64,000 nucleotides of DNA. Source: Chloroflexi bacterium UBA6077. Its GTDB lineage: Bacteria; Chloroflexota; UBA6077. Shown here in pieces: positions 8,335 to 16,463 of this stretch (position 1 is its first letter; each line of letters starts with the position of its first letter). The stretch is from assembly GCA_002436065.1 (NCBI GenBank), contig DIXP01000035.1, positions 66,910 to 130,909 on the forward strand, in the 5' to 3' direction. A model generated the notes under the pieces. The model was not told where the DNA came from and did no database searches. It saw only the letters and a list, made by a program, of their open reading frames with translations. The position numbers and the translations under genes are program-made.

Positions 8335-10029
8335 ATGACTAACCTGATGGGCATCGAGAGACAGCATCTGGCCTTTCTCTGTTGGACAGAGAAGGCTGTC
8401 GGGAATCCCATCAAGTGGGGCATCTTTGTGGCAGGATCCGCCCTTCTGTCGTACTGGGAGTGGGGAGGACTCCCTCTCTCGGCGGGGACTGGGCTTATGG
8501 CCTATGCTGTCCAGAACCTGTTCTTCACAGTGATGTTTGCGCGCGATGAGTTCTCGCTGGAGAGGGCGAGGCTGCTCATTCTCCTCTCCTACACCTTCGA
8601 TTTCCTCTTCGTCGCCTGGCTGGGTTCCTCCCTTGTGGGGACGGGCAGCCAGGTTGCATTCCTAGTCTATGTGAGCCTCTTTTTCAAGGCGGGGCTGTAC
8701 TACCCTGCCTTCCGGTCGAGCCTGCTGATACTCCCAGTGGCAGTGGTGTTCTACCTGGCCGCGACGGCGTCGACGGAGGGCACACGGTTCCTGCTCGACT
8801 ACTCATTCAGGCCCAAGCTGTTTCTGTTGATGGGATTGCCGGCTGTGGTGGTGTATACAGCCAGGCTGCTGGACTACAGAGAGCGTGACCTCTGGGACCT
8901 GAACAAACGACTCCAGCAGAATTCCGGCCAACTGAGGCGCCAGACGAGAGAGTTGGAGGCCATCATCAATGGCATGAGAGATGGCCTGGTGGTGACCGAT
9001 TCGACGCTAAACGTGGTTGCCGTCAACCATGTGGCCAGGGACATTCTTCGCTGGGAGTCAGAACTGCCACCGCCAAACCCCTTGATTTCCAGTGAGAACG
9101 GGGAGGCTTTGAAGGAAGTGGTAGTGGACGCTATGGGCAGCACCGATGGCTCCAGCAGGCGAGATGTCAAGATGGTTGCCTCCAATCTGGGGGACAGCGA
9201 GCCCCGAACCTATCAAGCCGTTGCCTCCTGCATTCCGGGGGAGAATGGTTTTGCGGGGCAGGTTGTGGTCATCTTGCGTGACGTCACGGAGCAGGTGCAG
9301 CTGGAGGAGGCGAAGTCCAATTTCCTGTCTGTCATTTCCCACGAGCTTCGGACCCCGCTCAGCTCAATCAAGGGCTTTCTGACCATAATACTCGCGGGCA
9401 AGACTGGCTCCTTGAACGATACCCAGAGGGACTTTCTGACCACGGCCAAGGGCCAAGCGGAGAGTCTGCACGGCATGATCAACGACCTGGTGGAGTACTC
9501 GAGGATTCAGGTGCAGCGCACCGAGCTCGAACTCTTGCCCGTGTCTCTCTTCGATATCTCCAAAGCGGTCTGCACCCGTCTGATGCCTCTTGCTGTGGAC
9601 AAGGGTGTCATGCTCCACAACCTTGTGCCTCAGGGGCTCCAGCCGATCGAGGGGGACCAGTTCCGCTTGGACCAGGTTGTATCCAATCTAGTCTGCAACG
9701 CCCTCAAATTCACCTCTGCAGGTGGCACCATCACCTTGTCGGCCAAAGATGGAGGCGAAGAGGTGAGGTTCACCGTGATGGACACAGGAGTCGGGATCGC
9801 CCCCTCGGAGCAGGAAAAGATCTTCGAGCCGTTCTATCAGGTGAGTCGCGGGATGGCGCGCACCCATGGTGGAATGGGACTGGGATTGGCCATCTGCAAG
9901 AGCATCATCGACCGCCACAACGGACGCATATGGGTGGAGAGCGCGGAGGGTAGGGGCGCATGCTTCCACGTCGCTCTGCAGAAGCAGCCCAGTCTCCAAG
10001 GACAGGAAGCCCGAGAGTTAGTGGCCTGA
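8335..10029 (+). CDS. Membrane sensor histidine kinase with PAS domain
   Basis: A 564-residue kinase, cognate to the regulator immediately upstream. Residues 30-180 contain about six hydrophobic helices with only short loops, so sensing is probably within the membrane or cytoplasmic rather than by a large outside domain. A coiled linker (180-210) leads to a PAS-like domain (about 205-320, ending in VVVILRDVTEQ). The dimerisation domain has phospho-accepting His336 in SVISHELRTPLSS. The ATPase domain has LVCNALKFTSAGG (N box), DTGVGIAPSE (G1) and GMGLGLAICK (G2). The ATG at 8335 abuts the preceding stop; ATG 8347 is an alternative. Confidence 0.92.
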   Translation: MTNLMGIERQHLAFLCWTEKAVGNPIKWGIFVAGSALLSYWEWGGLPLSAGTGLMAYAVQNLFFTVMFARDEFSLERARLLILLSYTFDFLFVAWLGSSLVGTGSQVAFLVYVSLFFKAGLYYPAFRSSLLILPVAVVFYLAATASTEGTRFLLDYSFRPKLFLLMGLPAVVVYTARLLDYRERDLWDLNKRLQQNSGQLRRQTRELEAIINGMRDGLVVTDSTLNVVAVNHVARDILRWESELPPPNPLISSENGEALKEVVVDAMGSTDGSSRRDVKMVASNLGDSEPRTYQAVASCIPGENGFAGQVVVILRDVTEQVQLEEAKSNFLSVISHELRTPLSSIKGFLTIILAGKTGSLNDTQRDFLTTAKGQAESLHGMINDLVEYSRIQVQRTELELLPVSLFDISKAVCTRLMPLAVDKGVMLHNLVPQGLQPIEGDQFRLDQVVSNLVCNALKFTSAGGTITLSAKDGGEEVRFTVMDTGVGIAPSEQEKIFEPFYQVSRGMARTHGGMGLGLAICKSIIDRHNGRIWVESAEGRGACFHVALQKQPSLQGQEARELVA

Positions 10030-10215
10030 TCCTGACGCAACTTTAACTACACTCCTCTAACAGCTGTCATCGGCCTTTCACCTCTCAACCCTATACTCCG
10101 GTGTAGTCACTGTTCGTTCAGATTGCTGATCGAAGGGGATGTGCCACCCAAGTTGATGGTCCCGAAGGGGACTTCGGGGCTGCCGGCCAGCACAGAGCGG
10201 ACTTCGGAGGGGGGC

Positions 10216-11244
10216 ATGACAGTCAGGCTCTCGGTAGTGATAGTGAACTGGAACACCAGGTCGCTGTTGAGGGGGTGTCTTCAGTCTCTCGAGAGAGCGC
10301 TGGGAAGATGTGGATCCCAGATATTGGTGGTGGACAACGCCTCCTCCGACGGCAGCGTCTCCATGGTGCAGCGCGATTATCCTTGGGTGGAGGTGGTGGC
10401 GAACGATCGGAATCTGGGGTTTGCCGCTGCTAACAACCTGGCCCTTACCCGTGTGAATGGCAGCTACGTCCTCTTCTTGAACCCCGACACTGAGGTGACG
10501 GGCGACGCGCTGGGGGTGATGACCTCACTACTGGACGGCCACCCGCGGGTCGGTCTGGTTGGGACTACCCTGCTGAACCCGGATGGTACTCTCCAGGTCT
10601 CGTGCCATCGCTTCTACAGCTTTTGGCACAGCCTCTTACATAACCGCTTGGTCGACAAAATCGCGGGCTCCAGAGAGATGTTGGATGTCCACATGGCTGA
10701 TCGGCCCGTTGCTGTCGATTGGATGACAGGGGCCTGTCTGCTGGCAAGGAAGAGCGTTCTGGATGAGGTAGGGGGCTTCGATTCAGCCTTCTTCGTCTAT
10801 GGGGAGGAGATCGACCTTCAGTTCAGGGTGCGCCAGGGCGGTTGGCAGGTGATGTACGTCCCATCGCGCGGGGTGGTGCACTACGGCGGACAGAGTGCCA
10901 AACACACTCCCCTCGCGGCTTCCCTACACGATTACAGGGGGCGATGGCTGTTTCTCCAGAAGCACTACTCGCGGCTCTCCCTCTACGGGTATCTGTTGAA
11001 GACAGCCATTGGTCTTGCCTTCTGGACGCTCTACTGGGGCGTGGCTTCGGCGGCCCGGCTTCACCCCAGGGCTGGATACCAGATGCGGGCTAATGGGCGG
11101 CTCTTGGCGTGGCACCTCACGGATCGAGGCACTCCCCCAATTCCGCTCATGCCACCGAAGCACGATGGCACATGGGCGGAGTGTGGCAACAGTGGTGGTG
11201 GACTGGGTATGCGACCCGTTCCTGTCGAGGAGGGCAAGCCATGA
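10216..11244 (+). CDS. Family 2 glycosyltransferase (rhamnosyltransferase-like)
   Basis: A cytoplasmic GT-A glycosyltransferase of 342 residues. The nucleotide-binding start is LSVVIVNWNT, followed by VVDNASSDGSV, NLGFAAANN and the metal-site region LFLNPDTEV. The acceptor region carries WMTGACLLARKSV, DEVGGFDSAFFVYGEEIDL and HYGGQS, the pattern of the rhamnosyltransferase-like subgroup. ATG 10216 is chosen because GGAGGGGG (10206-10213) precedes it. It overlaps the next start as ATGA. The 186-base gap before it has an isolated TATACT (10092-10097) but no convincing -35 box. The sugar transferred cannot be read from sequence. Confidence 0.88.
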   Translation: MTVRLSVVIVNWNTRSLLRGCLQSLERALGRCGSQILVVDNASSDGSVSMVQRDYPWVEVVANDRNLGFAAANNLALTRVNGSYVLFLNPDTEVTGDALGVMTSLLDGHPRVGLVGTTLLNPDGTLQVSCHRFYSFWHSLLHNRLVDKIAGSREMLDVHMADRPVAVDWMTGACLLARKSVLDEVGGFDSAFFVYGEEIDLQFRVRQGGWQVMYVPSRGVVHYGGQSAKHTPLAASLHDYRGRWLFLQKHYSRLSLYGYLLKTAIGLAFWTLYWGVASAARLHPRAGYQMRANGRLLAWHLTDRGTPPIPLMPPKHDGTWAECGNSGGGLGMRPVPVEEGKP

Positions 11245-12470
11245 ATCTGCTGCATCTCGTCTTCTGGCTGTCGGTCCTGGTGGTGATTTATAGCTACGTT
11301 GGGTATGGAGTGGTGATCTATGCCCTTGCCAGGATTCGCCCCAGGCCCCACATCAGGGGTCCGGTGCGGCCGAAGGTTAGCTTGATCATCGCTGCATACA
11401 ACGAAGAGCAGGTGATCCGGGAGAAGATCGTCAACAGCCTGTGCCAGACGTATCCGTCGGAACTGTTGGAGATCATAGTCGTGAGCGATGGCTCCACCGA
11501 CGACACCCCCGACATCGTTCGAGAGTACCGCTATCAAGGGGTTGTATCGCTTCATCAACCGCGCCGAATGGGAAAGACGGCAGCGGTGCAGCGGGCGGTA
11601 GAGCAGGCCGAGGGAGAGGTCCTTGTCTTCTCCGATGCCAACAGCATGTATGCCGCCGATGCCGTTGAGAGGCTTGTTGCGAACTTTGCCGATCCGGAGG
11701 TGGGCTGCGTGGCAGGCGAGAAGCGAGTACGCAGCCAGGAGGGCACCGGAGTGGCCAAGGAGGCAGGCCTCTACTGGAGATACGAGTCGTTCCTCAAACG
11801 CATGGATAGCACTGTGCACAGTGTCGTGGGCGCCGCGGGTGAGATCTTCGCCGTGCGGCGGTCAGCCTTCAAGCCGGTGGAGACGGACTCCTTCATCGAG
11901 GACTTTGTCATGTCGATGAGGATCGCGGAGGCGGGTAATCGGGTGGTCTACGAGCCGAAGGCCGTGTCGGTGGAAGAGGCTCCCGCCTCGGCAGACGACG
12001 AGTTTGAGCGCCGAGCCCGGATTTCCGCCGGAGGTTTTCAGTCCATCGTCAGGTTGAGAAGCCTGCTGGTTTCCCGCGACCGCCTCCTGGTATTCCAGTA
12101 TCTGTCCCACAGGGTGCTGAGGTGGGCCGTGGTGCCTTTCCTGCTGCCGGTGCTGATGGTGACCAACGTGGCGCTGGTGGGTGACAGCTTCTACATGGCA
12201 CTTCTGGGAGTGCAGGTCGGCCTGCTCGGTATGGCCATGGCCGGCTGGATTATGCAGAGGCGGGGGGTGAGGAGCCTGCGGGTTGTTCAGGTACCATTCT
12301 ACTTCTTCATGCTTAACCTGGCTGCACTGGTGGGGTTTCATCGATACGTCTCGCGTCGGCAGAAGGTGACCTGGAAACGGACGAGCCGGCAGCCGGCCTA
12401 CGGTGAGGCTTCACTCCCAACGGCAGTACAGGGAGCTGTGATGCAGCGCGGCGCAGGCCAGAAGCAGTGA
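11241..12470 (+). CDS. Membrane-embedded family 2 glycosyltransferase
   Basis: A 409-residue transferase with an N-terminal helix (LVFWLSVLVVIYSYVGYGVVIYA), a GT-A domain and three or four C-terminal helices, the plan of hyaluronan/cellulose-synthase-like and IcaA-like enzymes. Motifs are SLIIAAYNEEQVI, VVSDGSTDDTPDIV, LVFSDANSMY and EDFVMSMRIAEAG. A canonical QxxRW is not evident; the corresponding segment reads RRARISAGGFQSI, so processivity is uncertain. The start ATG 11241 overlaps the upstream stop (ATGA), indicating coupling. It could be a processive synthase or a transferase adding one sugar to a lipid carrier. Confidence 0.85.
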   Translation: MNLLHLVFWLSVLVVIYSYVGYGVVIYALARIRPRPHIRGPVRPKVSLIIAAYNEEQVIREKIVNSLCQTYPSELLEIIVVSDGSTDDTPDIVREYRYQGVVSLHQPRRMGKTAAVQRAVEQAEGEVLVFSDANSMYAADAVERLVANFADPEVGCVAGEKRVRSQEGTGVAKEAGLYWRYESFLKRMDSTVHSVVGAAGEIFAVRRSAFKPVETDSFIEDFVMSMRIAEAGNRVVYEPKAVSVEEAPASADDEFERRARISAGGFQSIVRLRSLLVSRDRLLVFQYLSHRVLRWAVVPFLLPVLMVTNVALVGDSFYMALLGVQVGLLGMAMAGWIMQRRGVRSLRVVQVPFYFFMLNLAALVGFHRYVSRRQKVTWKRTSRQPAYGEASLPTAVQGAVMQRGAGQKQ

Positions 12471-12500
12471 CCCAGAGTATGACCGTGATGAGGTGTCAAG

Positions 12501-12971
12501 GTGGCGGTACAGACCAGGTCTGAAAGCACGGTTGCCACGGTTCCCCCGTACCGGTGGTTTGAAGGCGGAGGGAGCGATCGGCTGCTCGATCGGCTGGCTT
12601 ATCGAAGAGTGCACGCCTGGAAGGCGCTGCTCGCCAAGCGTGGGCTTCAGGTTGAGATCATCCGCGAGGCGGCGGGTACGGTCGTGCGGCTAGAGGGTAG
12701 GCTTGATGGGCAGTCGGCGCCTGTGTTGAAAGAGGGCTTCCAGGAAGTTATGTCTATGGGGTCCAGTTTCATTGAGGTGGACCTCGGTGGGGTAAGCCGC
12801 ATTGATGGGGTGGGGCTGGCGGCGCTCGTCTGGGCGTGGCGACTGGCCCAGGAGGTGGGAGGGCATCTGAGGTTAGCCCGACTGCAGCCGCAGATTCGAG
12901 AGATCGCGGCTCGCATAGGTCTCAACAGTCTACTGGAGATCACCGAGAAGGAGCCGCTGGTAACCCCGTAG
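12501..12971 (+). CDS. STAS-domain protein lacking the phosphorylatable serine
   Basis: A 156-residue cytoplasmic protein: about 50 residues of unassigned N-terminus, then a STAS fold (51-150) with VVRLEGRLDGQSAP, FIEVDLGGVSRIDGVGLAAL and LRLARLQPQIREIAARIGL. STAS proteins such as SpoIIAA and RsbV act as anti-sigma-factor antagonists switched by serine phosphorylation in a DSSGL-type loop. Here the loop reads DGVGL (102-106), so both serines are replaced. No anti-sigma kinase or phosphatase gene is in the window. It may be a structural or constitutively active adaptor. The start GTG 12501 has only a modest Shine-Dalgarno site. Confidence 0.85.
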   Translation: MAVQTRSESTVATVPPYRWFEGGGSDRLLDRLAYRRVHAWKALLAKRGLQVEIIREAAGTVVRLEGRLDGQSAPVLKEGFQEVMSMGSSFIEVDLGGVSRIDGVGLAALVWAWRLAQEVGGHLRLARLQPQIREIAARIGLNSLLEITEKEPLVTP

Positions 12972-13001
12972 CGTGGCGACCGGTGCTTCCTGGAGGACCC
13001 T

Positions 13002-14684
13002 TTGAGAGCAGTGATACTGGCAGGCGCTGGCGATGAATGGTTGGGCTGTCTGACGGAGGGAAGTCCGGTAGCGGCCTTGCCGGTGGCTGGAAGGCCGCTC
13101 GTTGCACTGATGGTGGACTACCTGGAGCGGCAGGGGATTACCTCTGTTGTGGTGGTTAGCTGCCGCTGGCCGCATCTGGTGGAGCGCTCCCTGGCCGCAC
13201 GGTCTGGCCAGATACCGGTTACGACCGTGATGGAGTCCCCGCAAGCTGGGAGCGCGAACGCTGTGGCGAAGGTTGCGGCTCATTGGGGTGGCACCTTCCT
13301 GGTAGCCATGGGCGATGTCCTGTCGGACCTCGACCTGCAATCCGCGATCGAGGACCACAAACAGAGCGGCGCCCTCGCGACGGTGGTGGTCTGCGACGCG
13401 GAAGCCCCTTGTCGATATGGAGAGGTGGGAGTAGGGCGAGATGGGGCTGTGGCCATGTTTGGCAGTGAGGCTCTCGTCTGGAGGGGCAAGTATCGGACGG
13501 CAAACAGCGGCATCTTTATCATCGAACCGCAGTTGCTGAGACACGTTCGTCAGGACCGCAGCATCGATCTCAATAGAGAGCTGCTTCCACAGTTGGTGGA
13601 GCAGGACCAGCCGATACGGGCCTCCTACCAGCCGGGCTATTGGCGAGGCATTGGCTCCGTAGAGCAGTACCGCCAGGTGAACCTGGACATCCTTCAGGGT
13701 CGGGTGCAGGGGGTTCGGCCGGAGGGGGAGGAGGAAGCACCAGGGGTTTGGGTTGGTGCAGACAGCTTCATCGATCCTGGGGCAGAGTTGATGCCTCCTG
13801 TTCGAATCGGTCAGGGATGCCGGATCGAGAAGGATGCTGTTCTTGGGCCCGGCGCGGTTCTCGGCGATGAAGTGCATGTCCGGCGCGGTGCTGTCGTCAC
13901 CGGTTCAGTTGTGCTGGAGCGCGCCAGACTCGGCCTGGCCGCCAAGCTCGAAAACGTGGTGGCCAAGGGCAACGAACTGGCGGGACGGGGTTCCATGGAA
14001 TCCACCCATGTCGAAGATCCAAATGTGCTGGAGCGGTTGAGGCCGATGAGCGTTGAGGCCCTGGTCAAGGCGGCGTTTGATCGCATCATAGGACTGTGTG
14101 CGCTGTTCTTCCTTGCTCCGCTGATGTTGCTTATCGCCTTGCTGATCAAGCTGGACTCGGCCGGGCCGGTTTTCTACTCTCAGCTTCGGGTGGGAGAGGG
14201 GAGGCGTACTCTCGCAGGGCGATACCAGGGCCGTGTGATTGAGGTGTTGAAGTTTCGCACCATGTATCAGGATGCGGATCGGAGGCTCAAGGAGGTGCTG
14301 GGCGAGAACGAATACGGCTCCGCACCGTTTGTGAAGATCAAGGCCGATCCCAGGATCACCAGAATCGGTCAACTGCTGAGGGCCACCAGTCTCGACGAGC
14401 TGCCGCAGTTCATCAATGTGGTGCGCGGTGATATGGCGCTGGTCGGGAACCGGCCGCTGCCCCTCTATGAGGCAGAGATGCTGAGCGATGAGTGGCAGCA
14501 GATACGGTTTCACGCGCCAGCGGGGATCACCGGGCTGTGGCAGATCAGCGGGCGATCGGATCTGTCCGCCGAGGAGAGGATGATCCTGGACAACTACTAC
14601 GCAATCACCCACTCCTTCTGGACTGACCTGAAGATCCTGTTGGTCACCATTCCAGCCTTGCTCGCGAGGCGAGGGGCCAGGTAG
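13002..14684 (+). CDS. Fusion: degenerate nucleotidyltransferase + hexapeptide repeats + polyprenyl sugar-1-phosphate transferase
   Basis: A three-part protein of 560 residues. Residues 1-235 resemble sugar-nucleotide pyrophosphorylases (MRAVILAGAG, MGDVLSD, ANSGIFII, GYWRGIGSVEQY). Residues 245-325 are left-handed beta-helix hexapeptide repeats (VWVGADSFIDPGAEL...). Residues 345-560 are a bacterial sugar transferase of the WbaP/PssY type, with one hydrophobic segment (LCALFFLAPLMLLIALLIKL), KFRTMYQDADRR, RATSLDELPQFINVVRGDMALVGNRP and GLWQISGR. That part would load the first sugar phosphate onto undecaprenyl phosphate. The pyrophosphorylase half lacks the usual GTR, PK and W-x-D-I-G residues, so it is probably inactive. 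Start TTG 13002 follows GGAGGA (12992-12997). Confidence 0.9.
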   Translation: MRAVILAGAGDEWLGCLTEGSPVAALPVAGRPLVALMVDYLERQGITSVVVVSCRWPHLVERSLAARSGQIPVTTVMESPQAGSANAVAKVAAHWGGTFLVAMGDVLSDLDLQSAIEDHKQSGALATVVVCDAEAPCRYGEVGVGRDGAVAMFGSEALVWRGKYRTANSGIFIIEPQLLRHVRQDRSIDLNRELLPQLVEQDQPIRASYQPGYWRGIGSVEQYRQVNLDILQGRVQGVRPEGEEEAPGVWVGADSFIDPGAELMPPVRIGQGCRIEKDAVLGPGAVLGDEVHVRRGAVVTGSVVLERARLGLAAKLENVVAKGNELAGRGSMESTHVEDPNVLERLRPMSVEALVKAAFDRIIGLCALFFLAPLMLLIALLIKLDSAGPVFYSQLRVGEGRRTLAGRYQGRVIEVLKFRTMYQDADRRLKEVLGENEYGSAPFVKIKADPRITRIGQLLRATSLDELPQFINVVRGDMALVGNRPLPLYEAEMLSDEWQQIRFHAPAGITGLWQISGRSDLSAEERMILDNYYAITHSFWTDLKILLVTIPALLARRGAR

Positions 14685-14716
14685 GCCAGCCAATCTGTTG
14701 GTGGGGTAGATACGCT

Positions 14717-16462
14717 ATGGAATTCTGGAGTCTGTATCGGATTATTCGGAAGAGGCTTTGGATGGTGCTGTTCCTGATGGTGGTCACCGTCAGCAGTACC
14801 TTGGCCACGGTGATGACGAGTCCCGAGACCTACAGAGCCAGCTCCACCATACGAGTGGCGGTCACGTCGGTGAGCGTGTCCGACGTAGGGAGACTGGACT
14901 GGTATTCAGCGGGCATCCTGTTCTCCACGATTCAGGAGACCATACTCTCCCGTAGCATCCTCCAGGAGGTCATCGAACAGAACTTCTTGGGCATGGACAC
15001 GGAAGACTTCCGCAGGGCAATCGGCGTGTCCAGGATTGGGAACTCCAATCTGTTGAGGATCGACGTGAAGTCAACCGATCCTGAGATGTCCAAGAAGCTG
15101 GCCAACGAGATCGCAACCACCTTCATTCGTTACAACCAGAACCTGCTGGACACCCAGACGGCCTCCTCCATCGCCTTCTACGAAGAGCAGCTGAAGCTGG
15201 CCGAGCAAAACTACAACAAGGCAAGAGACGACTTCCGCAACTCTCTGAACCAGCCGAACGCCAGGGCCGCCGAGAACCAGTTCATCTCGGCCCAGGCGGC
15301 CTACCATGGCGCTCTGGACAAGCTGGATGCGGCTCGACTCCTAAACCGCTTCCCCGACTTGAGGCCCTCGTCGGTAAGCCTCGCGGAGCCCGCAGTCACT
15401 CCAACCGACCCCGAAGGCCGCCAGGTGGCCCGCTACACCCTCATTGCAATGTTGGTGAGCCTCGTGCTGGGGGTCTTCATAGCGATGGGGATCGAGTACC
15501 TGGATCTTAGCATCAAGTCGCCGTACGACGTGGCAGCACAGTTGGGGCTGCCGGTGTTGGGAGTGATCCCCCACTTCCGCCGGGGGGTCTCGAGTGTTGC
15601 CCACCTGCTTGCCAACCTAGACTTGCCGCTGATTAGCTCTTTCATGCGGTGGCGAAACCGTAGCCTGGAGTCGGCCATCGTGCCTCTGGACCGGATGCCG
15701 ACCCGCTCGGTCGAGTCTTTTGGTAGGGCGCGGCTCAACCTCGTTACCTCGCATCGCCAGCGGCAAGAGTCTGGAATCCGGGGAGCAACAGCCCTACTGG
15801 TAACCAGCAGCCGGCCTCGGGACGGAAAAACGACTATAACGACTAATCTAGCACGATCGCTGGCCAGGACCGGTTACTGTGTTCTCGTGGTGGATGGAGA
15901 CCTGCGGCACCCATCTCTGCATGCTCATCTTAACTTGGAACCCAAGGGAGCCGGATTAGCGGAGGTGTTGAGTGGCCAAGCTCCCCTGGAGCAGGCCCTT
16001 CGAAAGACGGGCCAACCCAATCTGTCAGCTCTGCTCGCGGGGGCGCCCGTCGATAACCCGTCGGAGCTGTTGGACTCAGAACGGTTATCCGACCTTGTGG
16101 CCAGGGTTAGCCCGCACTACGACTTCGTGTTGTTCGACTCGCCGGCTCTAGGGTTGTACGCCGATGCTGCCGCCTTGGCTTCTCGGGTGAGGCGGGCCCT
16201 GCTGGTTGTCGATGCCGGCAAGTTGAGTATGGAGAACGAGATGCGGAGTGTGGGACTCCTGTCAGCCTCAGGAGCCGTGGTTGAGGGCGCGGTCGTCAAC
16301 AAGATCAATCCGGAGTACGTGGACCCAATGAAGCTAAATGAGATGCCCAGATACCTGGTGCAGGACTTCAAGCCGGGGGGCAACGGTTCTGGGAATGGTG
16401 TATCCACCAATGGGCACGGGCATCGCTCGGTTGATTTGCCGACCGTGAAGCGGTCTAACTAG
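14717..16462 (+). CDS. Polysaccharide chain-length regulator fused to BY-type kinase (Wzz/Wzc-like)
   Basis: An inner-membrane co-polymerase of 581 residues. Residues 1-260 form the Wzz domain: helices at about 14-34 and 241-259 flank an outside region with coiled-coil character. The cytoplasmic P-loop domain has Walker A SSRPRDGKTT (364-373), Walker A' VVDGDLRHP (391-399) and Walker B FVLFDSPAL (470-478). These proteins control chain length and polymerisation, usually through cycles of tyrosine autophosphorylation. The tail here has only isolated tyrosines (EYVD, RYLV) and ends in a Gly/Asn/Ser/His-rich stretch, so a classical tyrosine cluster is absent. The ligase gene begins two bases after its stop. 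Confidence 0.9.
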   Translation: MEFWSLYRIIRKRLWMVLFLMVVTVSSTLATVMTSPETYRASSTIRVAVTSVSVSDVGRLDWYSAGILFSTIQETILSRSILQEVIEQNFLGMDTEDFRRAIGVSRIGNSNLLRIDVKSTDPEMSKKLANEIATTFIRYNQNLLDTQTASSIAFYEEQLKLAEQNYNKARDDFRNSLNQPNARAAENQFISAQAAYHGALDKLDAARLLNRFPDLRPSSVSLAEPAVTPTDPEGRQVARYTLIAMLVSLVLGVFIAMGIEYLDLSIKSPYDVAAQLGLPVLGVIPHFRRGVSSVAHLLANLDLPLISSFMRWRNRSLESAIVPLDRMPTRSVESFGRARLNLVTSHRQRQESGIRGATALLVTSSRPRDGKTTITTNLARSLARTGYCVLVVDGDLRHPSLHAHLNLEPKGAGLAEVLSGQAPLEQALRKTGQPNLSALLAGAPVDNPSELLDSERLSDLVARVSPHYDFVLFDSPALGLYADAAALASRVRRALLVVDAGKLSMENEMRSVGLLSASGAVVEGAVVNKINPEYVDPMKLNEMPRYLVQDFKPGGNGSGNGVSTNGHGHRSVDLPTVKRSN

Positions 16463-16463
16463 G

